In this document: positions 17,219 through 27,382 of the stretch, piece by piece
Layout of the letters: each line of letters begins with the position of its first letter
How positions within the stretch are numbered: position 1 is the first letter of the stretch
Origin: Brevundimonas sp. MYb52
GTDB lineage: Bacteria > Pseudomonadota > Alphaproteobacteria > Caulobacterales > Caulobacteraceae
Length of the DNA stretch: 64,000 nt
Direction of reading: 5' to 3'
NCBI RefSeq assembly: GCF_002979535.1
Contig: NZ_PCPB01000002.1
Location: 186,001 to 250,000, forward strand
Translations under genes and position numbers: made by a program
Notes under the pieces: model-generated
Databases searched by the model: none
What the model was told of the DNA's origin: nothing
Seen by the model: the letters and a program-made list of their open reading frames with translations, nothing else

Positions 17219-18256
17219 TCAGGCGGCTTCGAGCTGGCCGCAGACGAAGGCGTCCTCGCCCGCGTTCAGCAGGGCGGCCAGGACCGGCTCGGCGTTCTCG
17301 GGCGAGACGATCAGCATGAAGCCGACGCCGCAGTTGAAGGTGCGGCGCAGTTCGTGGTCGGAAATGCCGCCGACCTGACCCAGCCATTGGAAGACGGGCG
17401 GCATGGCCCAGGCGTTCCAGTCGAAGGCGGCCTGCAGGCCCTCGGCGATGCAGCGCGGCGGATTTTCGATCAGACCGCCGCCCGTGATGTGGGCCGCGCC
17501 CTTGATCAGGCCGGCCTTCATCAGCGGCAGGACCGGCTTCACATAGATGCGGGTCGGCTCCATCAGGGCCTGGGCCAGCGAGCAGTCCTTGGCGAAGGGG
17601 GCGTCGTCGCCCCAGGCCAGGCCGGACTTCTCGACCACCTTGCGGATCAGCGAATAGCCGTTCGAGTGCGGACCCGAGGAGGCCAGGCCGATGATGATGT
17701 CGCCGGCCTTCTGCTGGTCCAGATAGGGCAGGACCTGGCCGCGCTCGACCGCGCCGACCGAGAAGCCGGCCAGGTCATAGTCGCCACCCGAATACATACC
17801 CGGCATTTCGGCCGTCTCGCCGCCGACCAGGGCGCTGCCCGACTGACGGCAGCCCTCGGCGATGCCGGCGACGACGCGGCGCGCGGCGTCCACGTCCAGC
17901 TTGCCCGTGGCGTAGTAGTCCAGGAACATCAGCGGCTCGGCGCCTTGCGCCAGCAGGTCGTTGACGCACATGGCGACCAGGTCGACGCCCACGCCGTCAT
18001 GACGGCCGGTTTCGATGGCGATTTTCAGCTTGGTGCCCACGCCGTCCGTGGTGGTGACGATCAGCGGGTCTTCAAAACCGGCGGCCTTCAGGTCGAACAG
18101 GGCGCCGAATCCGCCCAGCGAAGCCTCGGCGCCGGGGCGGCGCGTCGACTTGGCGAGGGGTTTGATCGCATCGACCAACATTTCTCCGGCGTCGATATCC
18201 ACGCCCGCATCGGCGTAGGTGAGGCCGTTTTTCAGGGCTTCGGGGGTGTCGCTCAT
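17219..18256 (-). CDS. purM: Phosphoribosylformylglycinamidine cyclo-ligase
   Basis: PurM closes the imidazole ring of purines, turning FGAM into AIR with ATP. The 345-residue protein has the standard length and motifs. It begins [16 protein letters not shown], with [30 protein letters not shown] next, then [23 protein letters not shown]. The ATP site [21 protein letters not shown] and [16 protein letters not shown] follow, and it ends GVGFMLIV. The ATG at 18256 is used. It diverges from rnd with about 80 bases between starts and has its own terminator. Confidence 0.97.
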   Translation of the reverse strand: MSDTPEALKNGLTYADAGVDIDAGEMLVDAIKPLAKSTRRPGAEASLGGFGALFDLKAAGFEDPLIVTTTDGVGTKLKIAIETGRHDGVGVDLVAMCVNDLLAQGAEPLMFLDYYATGKLDVDAARRVVAGIAEGCRQSGSALVGGETAEMPGMYSGGDYDLAGFSVGAVERGQVLPYLDQQKAGDIIIGLASSGPHSNGYSLIRKVVEKSGLAWGDDAPFAKDCSLAQALMEPTRIYVKPVLPLMKAGLIKGAAHITGGGLIENPPRCIAEGLQAAFDWNAWAMPPVFQWLGQVGGISDHELRRTFNCGVGFMLIVSPENAEPVLAALLNAGEDAFVCGQLEAA

Positions 18257-18337
18257 CGGTCACGGCTCGAAATCGGGGGCGAAAATCTGTCGCAGCGCTC
18301 TTGCCACGACGGCGTCGCGCGGGGCTATAGCATCGGA

Positions 18338-19489
18338 ATGACGCCAATCACCACCAATGACGCGCTAATCGACTTCTGCGAACGCCTGGCCAAGGCCCCG
18401 TTCATCACAGTCGACACCGAATTCATGCGCGAGACGACCTACTGGCCCAAGCTGTGCCTGATCCAGGCCGCTTCGCCCACGGACGCCGCGATCATCGACC
18501 CGATGGCCGAGGATCTGGACCTGGAGCCCTTCCTCGCCCTGCTGCGCGACGAATCGATCATCAAGGTCTTCCACGCGGCTCGACAGGACGTGGAAATCTT
18601 CAACCGTCTGGGCGCCATGCCCAAGCCGATGTTCGACACCCAGGTCGCGGCCATGGCCGCCGGCTTCGGCGATCAGGTCAGCTATGAGCAGCTGGTGCGC
18701 CAGATGCTGCGCCAGGAACTCGACAAGGGCAGTCGCTTCACCGACTGGGCGCGTCGTCCGCTCAGCGAGGCGCAACTGGTCTATGCCCTGGGCGACGTGA
18801 CCCATCTGGCTGCGCTCTATCCCAAGCTGCGCGATCGCCTGCAGAAGGAAGGCCGTCTGGACTGGGTCATGTCCGAAATGGGCGCCCTGACCGATCCGGC
18901 CCTCTATGACACCACGCCCGAGAATGCGTGGAAGCGTCTGAAGCCCAAGAAGTTCAGCGCCAAATATCTGGCCGCCTTCGTCGCCACCGCCGTCTGGCGC
19001 GAGCGCGCGGCGCAGGAACGCGATCAGCCGCGCGGCCGTATCCTGAAGGACGAGGGCATCGACGAGATCGCCGTCCAGGCCCCGACCGACCCCGAGGCTT
19101 TCAATCGTCTGCGCTCGGTGCCCAAGGGCTTCGGCGGTTCGCGCCTGGGTCTGGAACTGGCTGGCGAGTTGAAGCGCGTCCTGGCCGACCCGGAGGCGCA
19201 CGCGCCCAAGCTGGAACGCCCGGCCCACAGCCAGCCGGCCCCGCCCTCGGTGGTGGAACTGCTGAAGGTGCTGCTGAAGGCCAAGAGCGACAACGCCGGC
19301 GTGGCCACCAAGCTGATCGCCAACGTGGCCGATCTGGAAAAGATCGCCAATGACGACAACGCCGACGTCGAAGCCATGAAGGGCTGGCGTCGTCAGCTGT
19401 TCGGCGACGACGCCCTGAAGCTGAAGAAGGGCGAGATCGCCCTGGTGCTGAACGGCTCGCGGGTCGAAGTCGTCGAAATCGAAGGCTAG
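18338..19489 (+). CDS. rnd: Ribonuclease D
   Basis: RNase D is a 3'-5' exoribonuclease that trims tRNA and other stable RNA precursors. From the ATG at 18338 the product is 383 residues. The DEDD exonuclease residues are visible in FITVDTEFMRE (about residues 17-27), FHAARQDVEIFNRL, MFDTQVAAMAAGFGDQVSYE and YALGDVTHLAALY. A helicase-and-RNase-D C-terminal (HRDC) domain spans roughly 210-290. A longer open frame upstream crosses purM on the other strand and is not coding. The neighbouring hdaA-ppk-ppx genes are on the opposite strand. Confidence 0.95.
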   Translation: MTPITTNDALIDFCERLAKAPFITVDTEFMRETTYWPKLCLIQAASPTDAAIIDPMAEDLDLEPFLALLRDESIIKVFHAARQDVEIFNRLGAMPKPMFDTQVAAMAAGFGDQVSYEQLVRQMLRQELDKGSRFTDWARRPLSEAQLVYALGDVTHLAALYPKLRDRLQKEGRLDWVMSEMGALTDPALYDTTPENAWKRLKPKKFSAKYLAAFVATAVWRERAAQERDQPRGRILKDEGIDEIAVQAPTDPEAFNRLRSVPKGFGGSRLGLELAGELKRVLADPEAHAPKLERPAHSQPAPPSVVELLKVLLKAKSDNAGVATKLIANVADLEKIANDDNADVEAMKGWRRQLFGDDALKLKKGEIALVLNGSRVEVVEIEG

Positions 19490-19496
19490 TTCGGGG

Positions 19497-19865
19497 CTAG
19501 GCCGGCGGCGACGCCGGCTCCCACAGCTCGATCGGATTGCCCTCGGGGTCATGGATGCGCGCAAAGCGTCCGATCTCGGGGGTAGCGTCCCATTCGGCCT
19601 TGGTGATGACCTCGATCCCGGCCGCTTTCAGCGAGGCAATCAGCTCGTCCAGACCCTCGACCCGCAGATTCAGCATCCAGCGGTGGTCGACGGCGAAATA
19701 GTCGCTGTCTTCCTTGAACGGGGCGAAGACCGTCGGTCCCGCCTGCTGGTTCCAGATCCAGACGCCCTCAGGCGCGCCGACGCCGAGATGCGTCAGATAC
19801 CACTCAGCCAGGGCCTTGGTGTCCTTGGAGCGGAAGAAGAAGCCGCCGATTCCGGTCACGGGCAT
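19497..19865 (-). CDS. VOC (glyoxalase-fold) family protein
   Basis: The 122-residue protein has one vicinal-oxygen-chelate domain: GIGGFFFRSKDTKALAEWYLTHLGV at the start, a central segment (YFAVDHRWMLNLRVEGLDEL), and the typical end RFARIHDPEGNPIELWEP carrying a likely metal-binding Glu. Such proteins include lyases, dioxygenases and resistance proteins, so the substrate cannot be stated. It sits 12 bases downstream of ppx on the same strand and may be the last gene of hdaA-ppk-ppx. Confidence 0.88.
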   Translation of the reverse strand: MPVTGIGGFFFRSKDTKALAEWYLTHLGVGAPEGVWIWNQQAGPTVFAPFKEDSDYFAVDHRWMLNLRVEGLDELIASLKAAGIEVITKAEWDATPEIGRFARIHDPEGNPIELWEPASPPA

Positions 19866-19877
19866 GGGATCGTTCCT

Positions 19878-21380
19878 CTAGATTTTCAGGGTCAGGTTCA
19901 TGGCCTCAGCCAGGGCCTTGGCGCGACGGCGGGTCTGTTCGCCCAGCAGCATGTCGGCGTAACCCTCGGCCGCTGTAATGCGTAGCGCGCCTTTTTCGAC
20001 GGTGGCGGCGGCGTTGGCCAGGAGTTGCGGCGAGCGTCCCGACAGGTCGCAGGCCAGTCGCATGGCCAGGCCCAGGGCGCGGGCGCGCTTCTGGCCTGAT
20101 AGGGGCAGCAGGCGGTCCACCACGTTCGGCGAGGGCGTCTTGGCCTCGCCGCCATAGCGGGCGTTCATGGCCACGGCCAGGAAGGCGCGTTCGGCATGGG
20201 TCTGGCCCGGAATGGGCGAGCGCAGCACCTGATCAAAGACCAGATCGACGCGGTGGTCCGGGTGCAGTCGCGCGCCGAGGTCGGCCAGACGACAGACCGA
20301 GGCGGTCAACAGGGCGTCGCGCTCCTCGCCAAAGGCCTCGGGCATGGCCGAGACGACGGGTTGCAGCCAGCCGTCCAGCGCGCGCGGCAGGGCCGGATCC
20401 ACGCCCTGACGGCCGCCCCAGGCCGAACAGCCGGCCAGCAGGGGGTCCACCGCCGCCATCTCGGGCGACAGGCCGGCGTAGAGCAGGCCCTCGCGCACGC
20501 CCCAGGCCGAGAAGGTGATGGATTTCAGGCCGAGCGCGTCGATGAGGCCGTCCAGCACCAGGGCGGCGTAGGGCAGGGTCTCGGCCCGGCGCTTGGACAC
20601 GCCCGGCAGCTTCTCCAGCGAGGCCTTGGACTGACGCGCCACCAGACGAGCCAGATCCCGCGCGTCGGCGGCGCTCATGGCGTATTCGTGGACGATCCTC
20701 AGCGGATGGTCGGTCATGGACATGTGCATCTGAGCCAGGCTGCGCCAGGCGCCGCCAACGGCGTGCAGATCGGTTGTCGCGTAGGCCTCGGCCACGGGAG
20801 CCAGTCGCTTGGCGATACGTGACCGTAGGCGATCAACCTCGAACCCCTTGGGATCGATCAGGGCGAACGGGCCCAGCGGCAGGGTCACGCCCTTGTCCAG
20901 CGGGCGGCTACGGCCGCCGTTGCCGATACGGGTCAGCTCCAGGCTGGCGCCGCCCATGTCGGCGGCCACGCCGTGTGATCTCGGCGCGCCAGCCAAGACG
21001 CCTAGCGCCGAATAGCGGGCTTCTTCCTCGCCGCTGAGGACGCGGACCTGAAGACCGGTTTCGGCCGCAACCCGGGCGCAGAATTCGGCGCCGTCTTCGG
21101 CTTCACGCACGGCGGCGGTGGCGGCGATGATGGTCTGGTCCGGCTGGACGCCCTCGATGACGGCGGCGAAGCGGCGCAGGGCCGTCATGGCCGAGGCGAC
21201 ACCCGGCACGGACAGGCGCTTCGTCGCGGCCAGATCACGCCCCAGCCCGGCCAGGACCTTCTCGTTGAACATGGTCCAGACCGCCCGGCCTTCCAACCGG
21301 TACAGCACGAGACGCACTGAGTTGGAACCGATGTCGATGACGGCGATCTGACGCGACGGATATTCGGCCTCGACGCCCAT
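19878..21380 (-). CDS. ppx: Exopolyphosphatase / guanosine pentaphosphatase (Ppx/GppA family)
   Basis: Members hydrolyse polyphosphate or pppGpp. The 500-residue protein has the actin-like ATPase start VIDIGSNSVRLVLYRLEG (about residues 13-30), ATAAVREAEDGAEFC, the catalytic Glu region VLSGEEEARYSALGV and the phosphate-binding DMGGASLEL. The second half corresponds to the HD-like C-terminal domain (GVREGLLYAGL and onward). Its start overlaps the ppk stop by one base (TGATG), so polyphosphate synthesis and degradation enzymes are co-expressed. Ppx and GppA cannot be separated by eye; the ppk linkage favours Ppx. Confidence 0.9.
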   Translation of the reverse strand: MGVEAEYPSRQIAVIDIGSNSVRLVLYRLEGRAVWTMFNEKVLAGLGRDLAATKRLSVPGVASAMTALRRFAAVIEGVQPDQTIIAATAAVREAEDGAEFCARVAAETGLQVRVLSGEEEARYSALGVLAGAPRSHGVAADMGGASLELTRIGNGGRSRPLDKGVTLPLGPFALIDPKGFEVDRLRSRIAKRLAPVAEAYATTDLHAVGGAWRSLAQMHMSMTDHPLRIVHEYAMSAADARDLARLVARQSKASLEKLPGVSKRRAETLPYAALVLDGLIDALGLKSITFSAWGVREGLLYAGLSPEMAAVDPLLAGCSAWGGRQGVDPALPRALDGWLQPVVSAMPEAFGEERDALLTASVCRLADLGARLHPDHRVDLVFDQVLRSPIPGQTHAERAFLAVAMNARYGGEAKTPSPNVVDRLLPLSGQKRARALGLAMRLACDLSGRSPQLLANAAATVEKGALRITAAEGYADMLLGEQTRRRAKALAEAMNLTLKI

Positions 21381-23611
21381 CAGCGGCGCTTCCGGGCCTT
21401 GAGACCCGCGTAGGAGAGGGCGCCGGGCAGGGTCTTCACCTTGCGGCCGCGGCCCGACAGGCTGGGATTGGTCATGAAATACTTGTGAGCCGAGAAGGGA
21501 CGTTCAGGACCGGAGGGCGTGACGCGGTGATAGGTTCCGTCCGCGGCCAGGGTCCAGCTCTGGGCGTCGTCCTTCAGGTTGGCGACCATGATCTGATCCA
21601 GGACCTGATCATGGACCGTGGCGTTCAGGATCGGCGTCATCAGCTCGACGCGGCGGTCCAGATTGCGCGGCATCCAGTCGGCGGACGAGATGTAGAGCCT
21701 CGCCTTGTTGCTGGGCAGGTCGTGGCCGTTGGCGAAGGCGATGATGCGGCTGTGCTCCAGGAAGCGGCCGACGATGGACTTGACCCGGATGTTCTCGGAC
21801 AGGCCCGGCACGCCGGGACGCAGACAGCAGATTCCGCGAATGACCAGTTCGATACGCACGCCCCATTGGCTGGCGCGATACAGGGCGTCGATGATCTCGG
21901 GATCGACCAGGGCGTTCATCTTGGCCCAGATGGCGGCGGGCTTGCCCTTGGCGGCGGCCGACATCTCCTTGCCGATCATCTCCAGCAGGGAGGTCTTCAT
22001 GTTCAGCGGTGAGACGACCAGGGCTTCCAGTTCGTCGGGCTCGGCATAGCCGGTGATGTAGTTGAACACCCGCGTCGCATCCTGTCCCAGGACAGGGTTG
22101 CAGGTGAACAGGCTGAGGTCGGTGTAAATCTTGGCCGTCGTCGGGTGATAGTTGCCGGTGCCGAAGTGGCAGTAGGTGCGCAAGGCGTCGCCCTCGCGCC
22201 GTACGACCACGCTCAGCTTGGCGTGGGTCTTGTACTCCACGAAGCCGAAGACGACGTGGACGCCGGCCCGTTCCATCTGCCGCGCCCAGCGCAGGTTGGC
22301 CTCTTCGTCAAAGCGCGCCTTCAACTCGATCAGGGCGGTGACGTTCTTGCCGTTTTCGGCCGCCTCGATCAGGGCGGCGACGATGGGGCTGTCCTTGGAG
22401 GTGCGGTACAGGGTCTGCTTGACGGCGATGACGTTGGGATCGCGCGCCGCCTGCCGCAGGAACTGCACCACCACGTCGAAGCTTTCGAACGGGTGGTGGA
22501 TCAGCATGTCCTTTTCGCGGACCGCTGCGAAGATGTCGCCGCCGTTGTCGCGCACGCGCTCGGGATAGCGGGGCTCATAGCCCTTGAACTTCAGGTCAGG
22601 GTGGCCGCCGGGGATCAGTTCGGCCAGCTGCGCCAGTCCCAGCATCCCCTCGACCAGAACCACGTCCTGCGGCTGGGCGTGCAGTTCGGCGATGATGAAG
22701 TTGCGCAGGTCCTCCGGCATGGAGGCTTGGATCTTGATGCGGACGACCGAGCCCATGCGGCGCTGCTTCAACGCCTCCTCGAACTCCATGACCAGATCCT
22801 CGGCCTCTTCCTCGATCTCAATGTCCGAGTCGCGGATCAGGCGGAACAGACCCTTTTCCAGGATCTCGCAGCCCGGGAAGAGGTGGTCGATGAAGAGCAG
22901 CAGCAGGTTTTCCAGCGAAACGAAGCGCTTGCGCCCCGGCGCCGAGCGGCCGTCCGTCGCCAGAGCCCAGAAGCGGCGCACCTGGGTCGGCACCGGCACC
23001 AGGGCGTAGAGGACGCGATTGTCGCTGTTGCGGCGCAGCTTCAGCGCCAGCGAGAAGCCGAGGTTGGGCAGGAAGGGGAAGGGGTGGGCCGGGTCGATGG
23101 CCATCGGCGTCAGAACGGCGAACAACTGATTGAGGAACTCGGGTTCCAGCCGCTCGCGTTCGGTGCGGGTGATCTTGGAGCCTTCGACCACCTCGATCCC
23201 GGCGGCGGCCATTTCCTTGCGCAGGACGCGCCAGCGGCGCTGCTGCTCGGCCATCAGGCCCCCGGCGGCGGCGTTGACCTGTTCCAGCTGTTCGGCGGGC
23301 GTCAGGCCGTCCGGCGAGACGACGCGGACGCGCTCGCGCACCTGTCCCTTCAGGCCCGCCACGCGGGTCATGAAGAACTCGTCCAGGTTGTTGGCGGAGA
23401 TGGACAGGAAACGGACCCGCTCCAGCAACGGATGGCCTTCGTTGGCGGCTTCTTCCAGCACGCGCCCGTTGAAGGCCAGCCACGACAGCTCGCGGTTGAT
23501 GAAGCGCTCGGGCGAGGTCATCAGCGCCTCGGACAGCTCCAACTGCGGGGCGCGAGAGGAGGGGACCTCCTCGCCGGTGGTGTCGACGGCTATGGGCGCG
23601 ATTTCAGTCAT
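21380..23611 (-). CDS. ppk1: Polyphosphate kinase 1
   Basis: Ppk1 makes inorganic polyphosphate from ATP. With the ATG at 23611 ([10 protein letters not shown]) the protein has 743 residues; a TTG at 23662 directly after the hdaA stop is an alternative start. The domains are in order: the N domain with [20 protein letters not shown], the CHAD-like H domain, then the two catalytic lobes with [26 protein letters not shown] and the phosphohistidine loop [15 protein letters not shown]-terminal [26 protein letters not shown] follows. It lies between hdaA and ppx in a tight operon. Confidence 0.96.
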   Translation of the reverse strand: MTEIAPIAVDTTGEEVPSSRAPQLELSEALMTSPERFINRELSWLAFNGRVLEEAANEGHPLLERVRFLSISANNLDEFFMTRVAGLKGQVRERVRVVSPDGLTPAEQLEQVNAAAGGLMAEQQRRWRVLRKEMAAAGIEVVEGSKITRTERERLEPEFLNQLFAVLTPMAIDPAHPFPFLPNLGFSLALKLRRNSDNRVLYALVPVPTQVRRFWALATDGRSAPGRKRFVSLENLLLLFIDHLFPGCEILEKGLFRLIRDSDIEIEEEAEDLVMEFEEALKQRRMGSVVRIKIQASMPEDLRNFIIAELHAQPQDVVLVEGMLGLAQLAELIPGGHPDLKFKGYEPRYPERVRDNGGDIFAAVREKDMLIHHPFESFDVVVQFLRQAARDPNVIAVKQTLYRTSKDSPIVAALIEAAENGKNVTALIELKARFDEEANLRWARQMERAGVHVVFGFVEYKTHAKLSVVVRREGDALRTYCHFGTGNYHPTTAKIYTDLSLFTCNPVLGQDATRVFNYITGYAEPDELEALVVSPLNMKTSLLEMIGKEMSAAAKGKPAAIWAKMNALVDPEIIDALYRASQWGVRIELVIRGICCLRPGVPGLSENIRVKSIVGRFLEHSRIIAFANGHDLPSNKARLYISSADWMPRNLDRRVELMTPILNATVHDQVLDQIMVANLKDDAQSWTLAADGTYHRVTPSGPERPFSAHKYFMTNPSLSGRGRKVKTLPGALSYAGLKARKRR

Positions 23612-23662
23612 TTGACTGTTGTCGCGCGGCCCTGTGACGGCTGCAACCGCGATGTGACGCAA

Positions 23663-24337
23663 TCAGTCAGACATCTCGTCGCTATCGCCCAGGACCTGAC
23701 GGGCCAGAACCCGCGTGACCGGGCGGTGATAGGCGTCCAGTTGATCGACGATGCGTTCAACCGCGTCGGCTGAACGATCTATACGGCGGGCCAGATAGTC
23801 GATGACCTCGTCGCCGGGCATGATGTTACGCGTGGCGAAGGCGCGTTTCAGCATGGCGCCCAGCACGGCGTCGTCGGGCGCCTCGATCCCGACCGTGCGG
23901 ATGGCGTTCAGGCGCGAACGCAGGTCGGGCAGGTCGCAGGCCCAGGCCGCCGGCGGGTCGCGTGACACCAGCAGCAGGGCGCCGCCGCCCGACTGCGTCA
24001 GGTTGATCAGATGGAACAGGCTCTCGTCATCGGCGTCCTGGGCGCGGTCCAGCAGGACGATCTGGCCTTCAAGCTCCAGCGGATCGACCAATGCGGCCTC
24101 GGCCCCGTGCAGGGCGACGGCGCCGGTGCGCTCGACCCAGGCGGCGGCCAGATGGCTCTTGCCGCTGCCGCGCGGGCCAAAGATTGACAGGACCGAACCG
24201 GGCGTCTCGGGCCAGGTCGCCAGCACCGAAGTCGCCGCCGAATTGGATTCGGATACGACGAAATCAGCCGCGCGTTGGGATTCCTCCTGCCGCAGGGGCA
24301 GGCGCAGTTGCTGGATGTCGGAACCGAGTGCGGTCAT
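23663..24337 (-). CDS. hdaA: HdaA, DnaA-related regulator of replication initiation
   Basis: HdaA is an AAA+ protein that acts with the sliding clamp to promote hydrolysis of DnaA-bound ATP. The 224-residue product from the ATG at 24337 starts with a clamp-binding peptide QLRLPL at residues 10-15. Walker A GPRGSGKSH follows around 61-69, then the Walker B segment IVLLDRAQDADDE, a sensor 1-like ALLLVSRDPP, and DLRSRLNAI with a candidate arginine finger. The C-terminal lid is PGDEVIDYLARRIDRS. It lacks the DNA-binding domain of DnaA. An ATG at 24349 is an alternative start. It heads hdaA-ppk-ppx. Confidence 0.88.
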   Translation of the reverse strand: MTALGSDIQQLRLPLRQEESQRAADFVVSESNSAATSVLATWPETPGSVLSIFGPRGSGKSHLAAAWVERTGAVALHGAEAALVDPLELEGQIVLLDRAQDADDESLFHLINLTQSGGGALLLVSRDPPAAWACDLPDLRSRLNAIRTVGIEAPDDAVLGAMLKRAFATRNIMPGDEVIDYLARRIDRSADAVERIVDQLDAYHRPVTRVLARQVLGDSDEMSD

Positions 24338-24512
24338 GGATTGAACCATAGCAGAGGCCGCTGGATGCGCTGTGGGCAGGTTCCTTGCTGCGGTGGACAA
24401 CCGCGCGGCGCTGTGGATTTAGCCGCCAGCCTTGACTTTCCGGGGCGATGATGGGCCTTTCGCCCCTCCTAATTCACGCTGTTCTCCAGCCGTTTTCAGA
24501 CGAAATCCGATC

Positions 24513-26342
24513 ATGCACGCCTATCGCACCCATACCTGCGGCGCCCTCCGTTCGACGGATGCTGGCTCGAATGTTCGCCTGTCGGGCTGGGTTCACCGCA
24601 AGCGCGACCACGGCGGCCTGCTGTTCATCGACCTGCGCGACCACTACGGCCTGACCCAACTGGTGCTGCACCCGGAGACGCCGGGCTTTGAAGCCGTTGA
24701 GCGTCTGCGCGCCGAAAGCGTCATCAAGATCGACGGCGAAGTGGTCAGCCGCTCGGCCGAAACCACCAACGCCAACCTGCCGACCGGCGAGATCGAAGTG
24801 CGCGTCCTGTCGGTCGAGGTCCTGTCGGAAGCCGCCGAACTGCCGCTGCCGGTCTTTGGCGAGCCGGAATATCCTGAGGAAATCCGCCTCAAGAACCGCT
24901 TCCTCGACCTGCGTCGCGAGACCCTGCACAAGAACATCGTCCTGCGCTCCAAGGTGATCCACTCGATCCGCCAGCGCATGGTCGAGCAGGGCTTCCTTGA
25001 GTACCAGACCCCGATCCTGACGGCCTCCTCGCCCGAGGGTGCGCGCGACTTCCTGGTGCCGTCGCGCATGCACCCGGGCAAGTTCTACGCCCTGCCGCAG
25101 GCCCCGCAGCAGTTCAAGCAACTGCTGATGGTGTCGGGCTTCGACCGCTATTTCCAGATCGCGCCCTGCTTCCGCGATGAAGACCTGCGCGCCGACCGTT
25201 CGCTGGAATTCTACCAGCTCGACGTCGAGATGAGCTTCGTCACGCAAGAAGACGTCTTCGCCGCCATCGAGCCGCTGATGAACGGCGTCTTCAACGAGTT
25301 CGGCGAGGGCAAGCCGGTTTCCCCAATCGACGGCGTCCACACCTTCACCAACGACTTCGGTGACACGTTCGAGCACAAGGGCTTCGAGCGCCTGACCTAT
25401 GCCCAGTCGATGAAGTGGTATGGCTCGGACAAGCCGGACCTGCGTAACCCGATCAAGATGCAGGACGTCTCGGACCACTTCCGCGAAGGCGGTTTCGGTC
25501 TGTTCGCCAAGATCCTGGGCGCTGACGCCAAGAATGCGGTCTGGGCCATCCCGGCGCCGACCGGCGGCTCACGCGCCTTCTGCGACCGTATGAACTCGTG
25601 GGCGCAGGGCGAGGGCCAGCCGGGTCTGGGCTATATCTTCTGGTCGGACGATCAGCAGGCCTGGGGCGGTCCTATCGCCAAGAACCTGGGGCAGGAGCCG
25701 ACCGAGGCCCTGATGGCTTCCTTGGGTCTGGGCAAGGGCGACGCCGCCTTCTTCACCGCCGGCGACCCCGCCGTCTTCGCCAAGTTCGCCGGTCTCGCCC
25801 GCACCCGCGTGGGCACGGAGCTGAAGCTGGTCGACGAAGAGCAGTTCAAGTTCTGCTGGATCGTCGACTTCCCGATGTTCGAATGGTCGGAAGAAGAGAA
25901 GAAGGTCGACTTCAGCCACAACCCCTTCTCGATGCCGCAGGGCGGGATGGAGGCCCTGGAGACCCAGGACCCGCTGACCATCCGCGCCTATCAGTACGAC
26001 ATCGTCTGCAACGGCTATGAGCTGTGCTCGGGCGCGATCCGGAACCACAAGGCCGAGATCATGCTGAAGGCCTTCGAGATCGCCGGCTACGACGCCTCGG
26101 TGGTCGAGGAGCAGTTCGGCGGCATGCTGAACGCCTTCCGCTTCGGCGCTCCGCCGCACGGCGGCCTGGCCCCCGGCATCGACCGCATCGTCATGCTGCT
26201 GGCCAACCAGACGGCCATCCGCGAGGTCATCGCCTTCCCGCTGAACCAGCAGGGCCAGGACCTGCTGATGAGCGCGCCCGCCGAGGCCGCCGACAAGCAG
26301 TTGAAGGAACTGTCGATCCGCACGGCCCTGCCGCTCAAGTAG
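24513..26342 (+). CDS. aspS: Aspartyl-tRNA synthetase
   Basis: AspRS charges tRNA-Asp (in many bacteria also tRNA-Asn). The 609-residue protein has the bacterial-type layout: N-terminal anticodon-binding OB fold (residues 1-110, [19 protein letters not shown]), class II core with motif 2 [11 protein letters not shown], an inserted GAD domain (about 290-420), and motif 3 [14 protein letters not shown]. The ATG at 24513 is used; the extension upstream has no recognisable start of the fold. It is transcribed away from hdaA, with about 175 bases between starts, and ends at a strong terminator. Confidence 0.97.
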   Translation: MHAYRTHTCGALRSTDAGSNVRLSGWVHRKRDHGGLLFIDLRDHYGLTQLVLHPETPGFEAVERLRAESVIKIDGEVVSRSAETTNANLPTGEIEVRVLSVEVLSEAAELPLPVFGEPEYPEEIRLKNRFLDLRRETLHKNIVLRSKVIHSIRQRMVEQGFLEYQTPILTASSPEGARDFLVPSRMHPGKFYALPQAPQQFKQLLMVSGFDRYFQIAPCFRDEDLRADRSLEFYQLDVEMSFVTQEDVFAAIEPLMNGVFNEFGEGKPVSPIDGVHTFTNDFGDTFEHKGFERLTYAQSMKWYGSDKPDLRNPIKMQDVSDHFREGGFGLFAKILGADAKNAVWAIPAPTGGSRAFCDRMNSWAQGEGQPGLGYIFWSDDQQAWGGPIAKNLGQEPTEALMASLGLGKGDAAFFTAGDPAVFAKFAGLARTRVGTELKLVDEEQFKFCWIVDFPMFEWSEEEKKVDFSHNPFSMPQGGMEALETQDPLTIRAYQYDIVCNGYELCSGAIRNHKAEIMLKAFEIAGYDASVVEEQFGGMLNAFRFGAPPHGGLAPGIDRIVMLLANQTAIREVIAFPLNQQGQDLLMSAPAEAADKQLKELSIRTALPLK

Positions 26343-26364
26343 GCGGCGACCGTTAGTCGAATTG

Positions 26365-26398
26365 AAAAGGGCGGCCTTCGCGGGCCGCCCTTTTTTTG
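26365..26398. terminator. Terminator between aspS and the first pentapeptide-repeat gene
   Basis: AAAAGGGCGGCC pairs with GGCCGCCCTTTT around TTCGCG, followed by a run of seven or more T on the plus strand. The minus-strand side gives CCTTTTCAATT, so it may also serve the convergent pentapeptide-repeat gene. Confidence 0.9.
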
Positions 26399-26414
26399 TT
26401 TTGGATGTTCGCGC

Positions 26415-27317
26415 CTAGTTGCCGGAGGCGATGACCAGATTGCGCTGACGCGGCGGGATGGGAGGCGCAGGAGGAGCCGGCGGCGTGCGAATGACGCGGA
26501 TGCGGCCGCCGCCGCATGACCGCACGGTCAGGCCGCCCGGCAGACGCGTCGCGCCGTCGCCGCAGGCCTCATGAATCTGGTCCTGGGTCAGGCCGCGTGC
26601 GCCGGACAGGTCGGCGCCGCGAATATCAGTTCGGCTCATCGAAGCGCCCGAGAAGTTGGCGCCGTCGAAGCTGGCGCCGGTCAGGCGCGCGCTATCCAGG
26701 GAGGCTTCGCGGAACGAGGCCCTGTCGAACACGCCGTTGGTCAGGTTCGAGGCGTTGATTTCGGCGCTGGTGAAGTCGGCGCCGACGGCGCGGACATTGG
26801 CCAGGGTGGCGCCAAACATCTCGCTGCTGTTGAACTTGGTGCGGATCAAGACGGCGCGATTGAAGTTGACGCCGTTCAACTCGGCCGAGGACAGGTTGGC
26901 GTCCTGGAAGTTGGTGTTGATCAGGTTGGCGCCGGTGGCTTCCGCGCCGGTCAGGTTGGCGCTGGTGAAGGTGCTGCCGAGGAAGTTGGCGCCGACCATT
27001 TCGACGCCGCGCATGTCGGCGCGGCTGAAGTCGCTGCCGGCGAAGTTCGAGCCGACCAATTCGGCCCCGCGCAGGGTGGCGCCGACCAGGGTGGCGTTGG
27101 TGAAGCTGGCGCCGGTGAAGGTGGCGCCGGACAGGTCGCGGCCTGACAGTTCGCAGCGGTTGCAACTGCCGCCCAGAGAAACCATGCGGGCGACGTCGCG
27201 GTCCTGCATCTGCGACAGGGTCACGACACCGGCGAAGGCGGGGGCGGCCGCCAGCACGCCAGACACGGCTGCTGCTGCGGGAACCAGGCGACGGAGGAGG
27301 GCGAGCGGGCGTTTCAT
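26415..27317 (-). CDS. Exported pentapeptide-repeat protein (large)
   Basis: About 300 residues: a signal peptide (KRPLALLRRLVPAAAAVSGVLAAAPAFA), then about 35 pentapeptide repeats of the A(N/D)LXX type forming a right-handed beta-helix, for instance AEATGANLINTNFQDANLSS. A CNRC cysteine pair precedes the repeats (about residue 52). After them comes a cap with LTQDQIHEACGDGATRLPGGLTVRSC and a Pro-rich tail (APPAPPIPPRQR). Pentapeptide proteins vary widely in role; here export suggests an envelope or secreted structural part. The neighbouring gene encodes a smaller paralogue with the same cysteine pattern. Either of two adjacent ATGs (27317 or 27320) can start it. Confidence 0.85.
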   Translation of the reverse strand: MKRPLALLRRLVPAAAAVSGVLAAAPAFAGVVTLSQMQDRDVARMVSLGGSCNRCELSGRDLSGATFTGASFTNATLVGATLRGAELVGSNFAGSDFSRADMRGVEMVGANFLGSTFTSANLTGAEATGANLINTNFQDANLSSAELNGVNFNRAVLIRTKFNSSEMFGATLANVRAVGADFTSAEINASNLTNGVFDRASFREASLDSARLTGASFDGANFSGASMSRTDIRGADLSGARGLTQDQIHEACGDGATRLPGGLTVRSCGGGRIRVIRTPPAPPAPPIPPRQRNLVIASGN

Positions 27318-27382
27318 CACGCTACCTAGATGCGCCCATCGCCCGAATAACCCTACTTAAATCGCGGTAACGATGGCGACCT

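Noticed and set aside
24474..25478. A 334-codon minus-strand open frame opposite aspS
   Set aside because: High-GC shadow frame; aspS has complete class II motifs and this frame shows no domain pattern or export signal.
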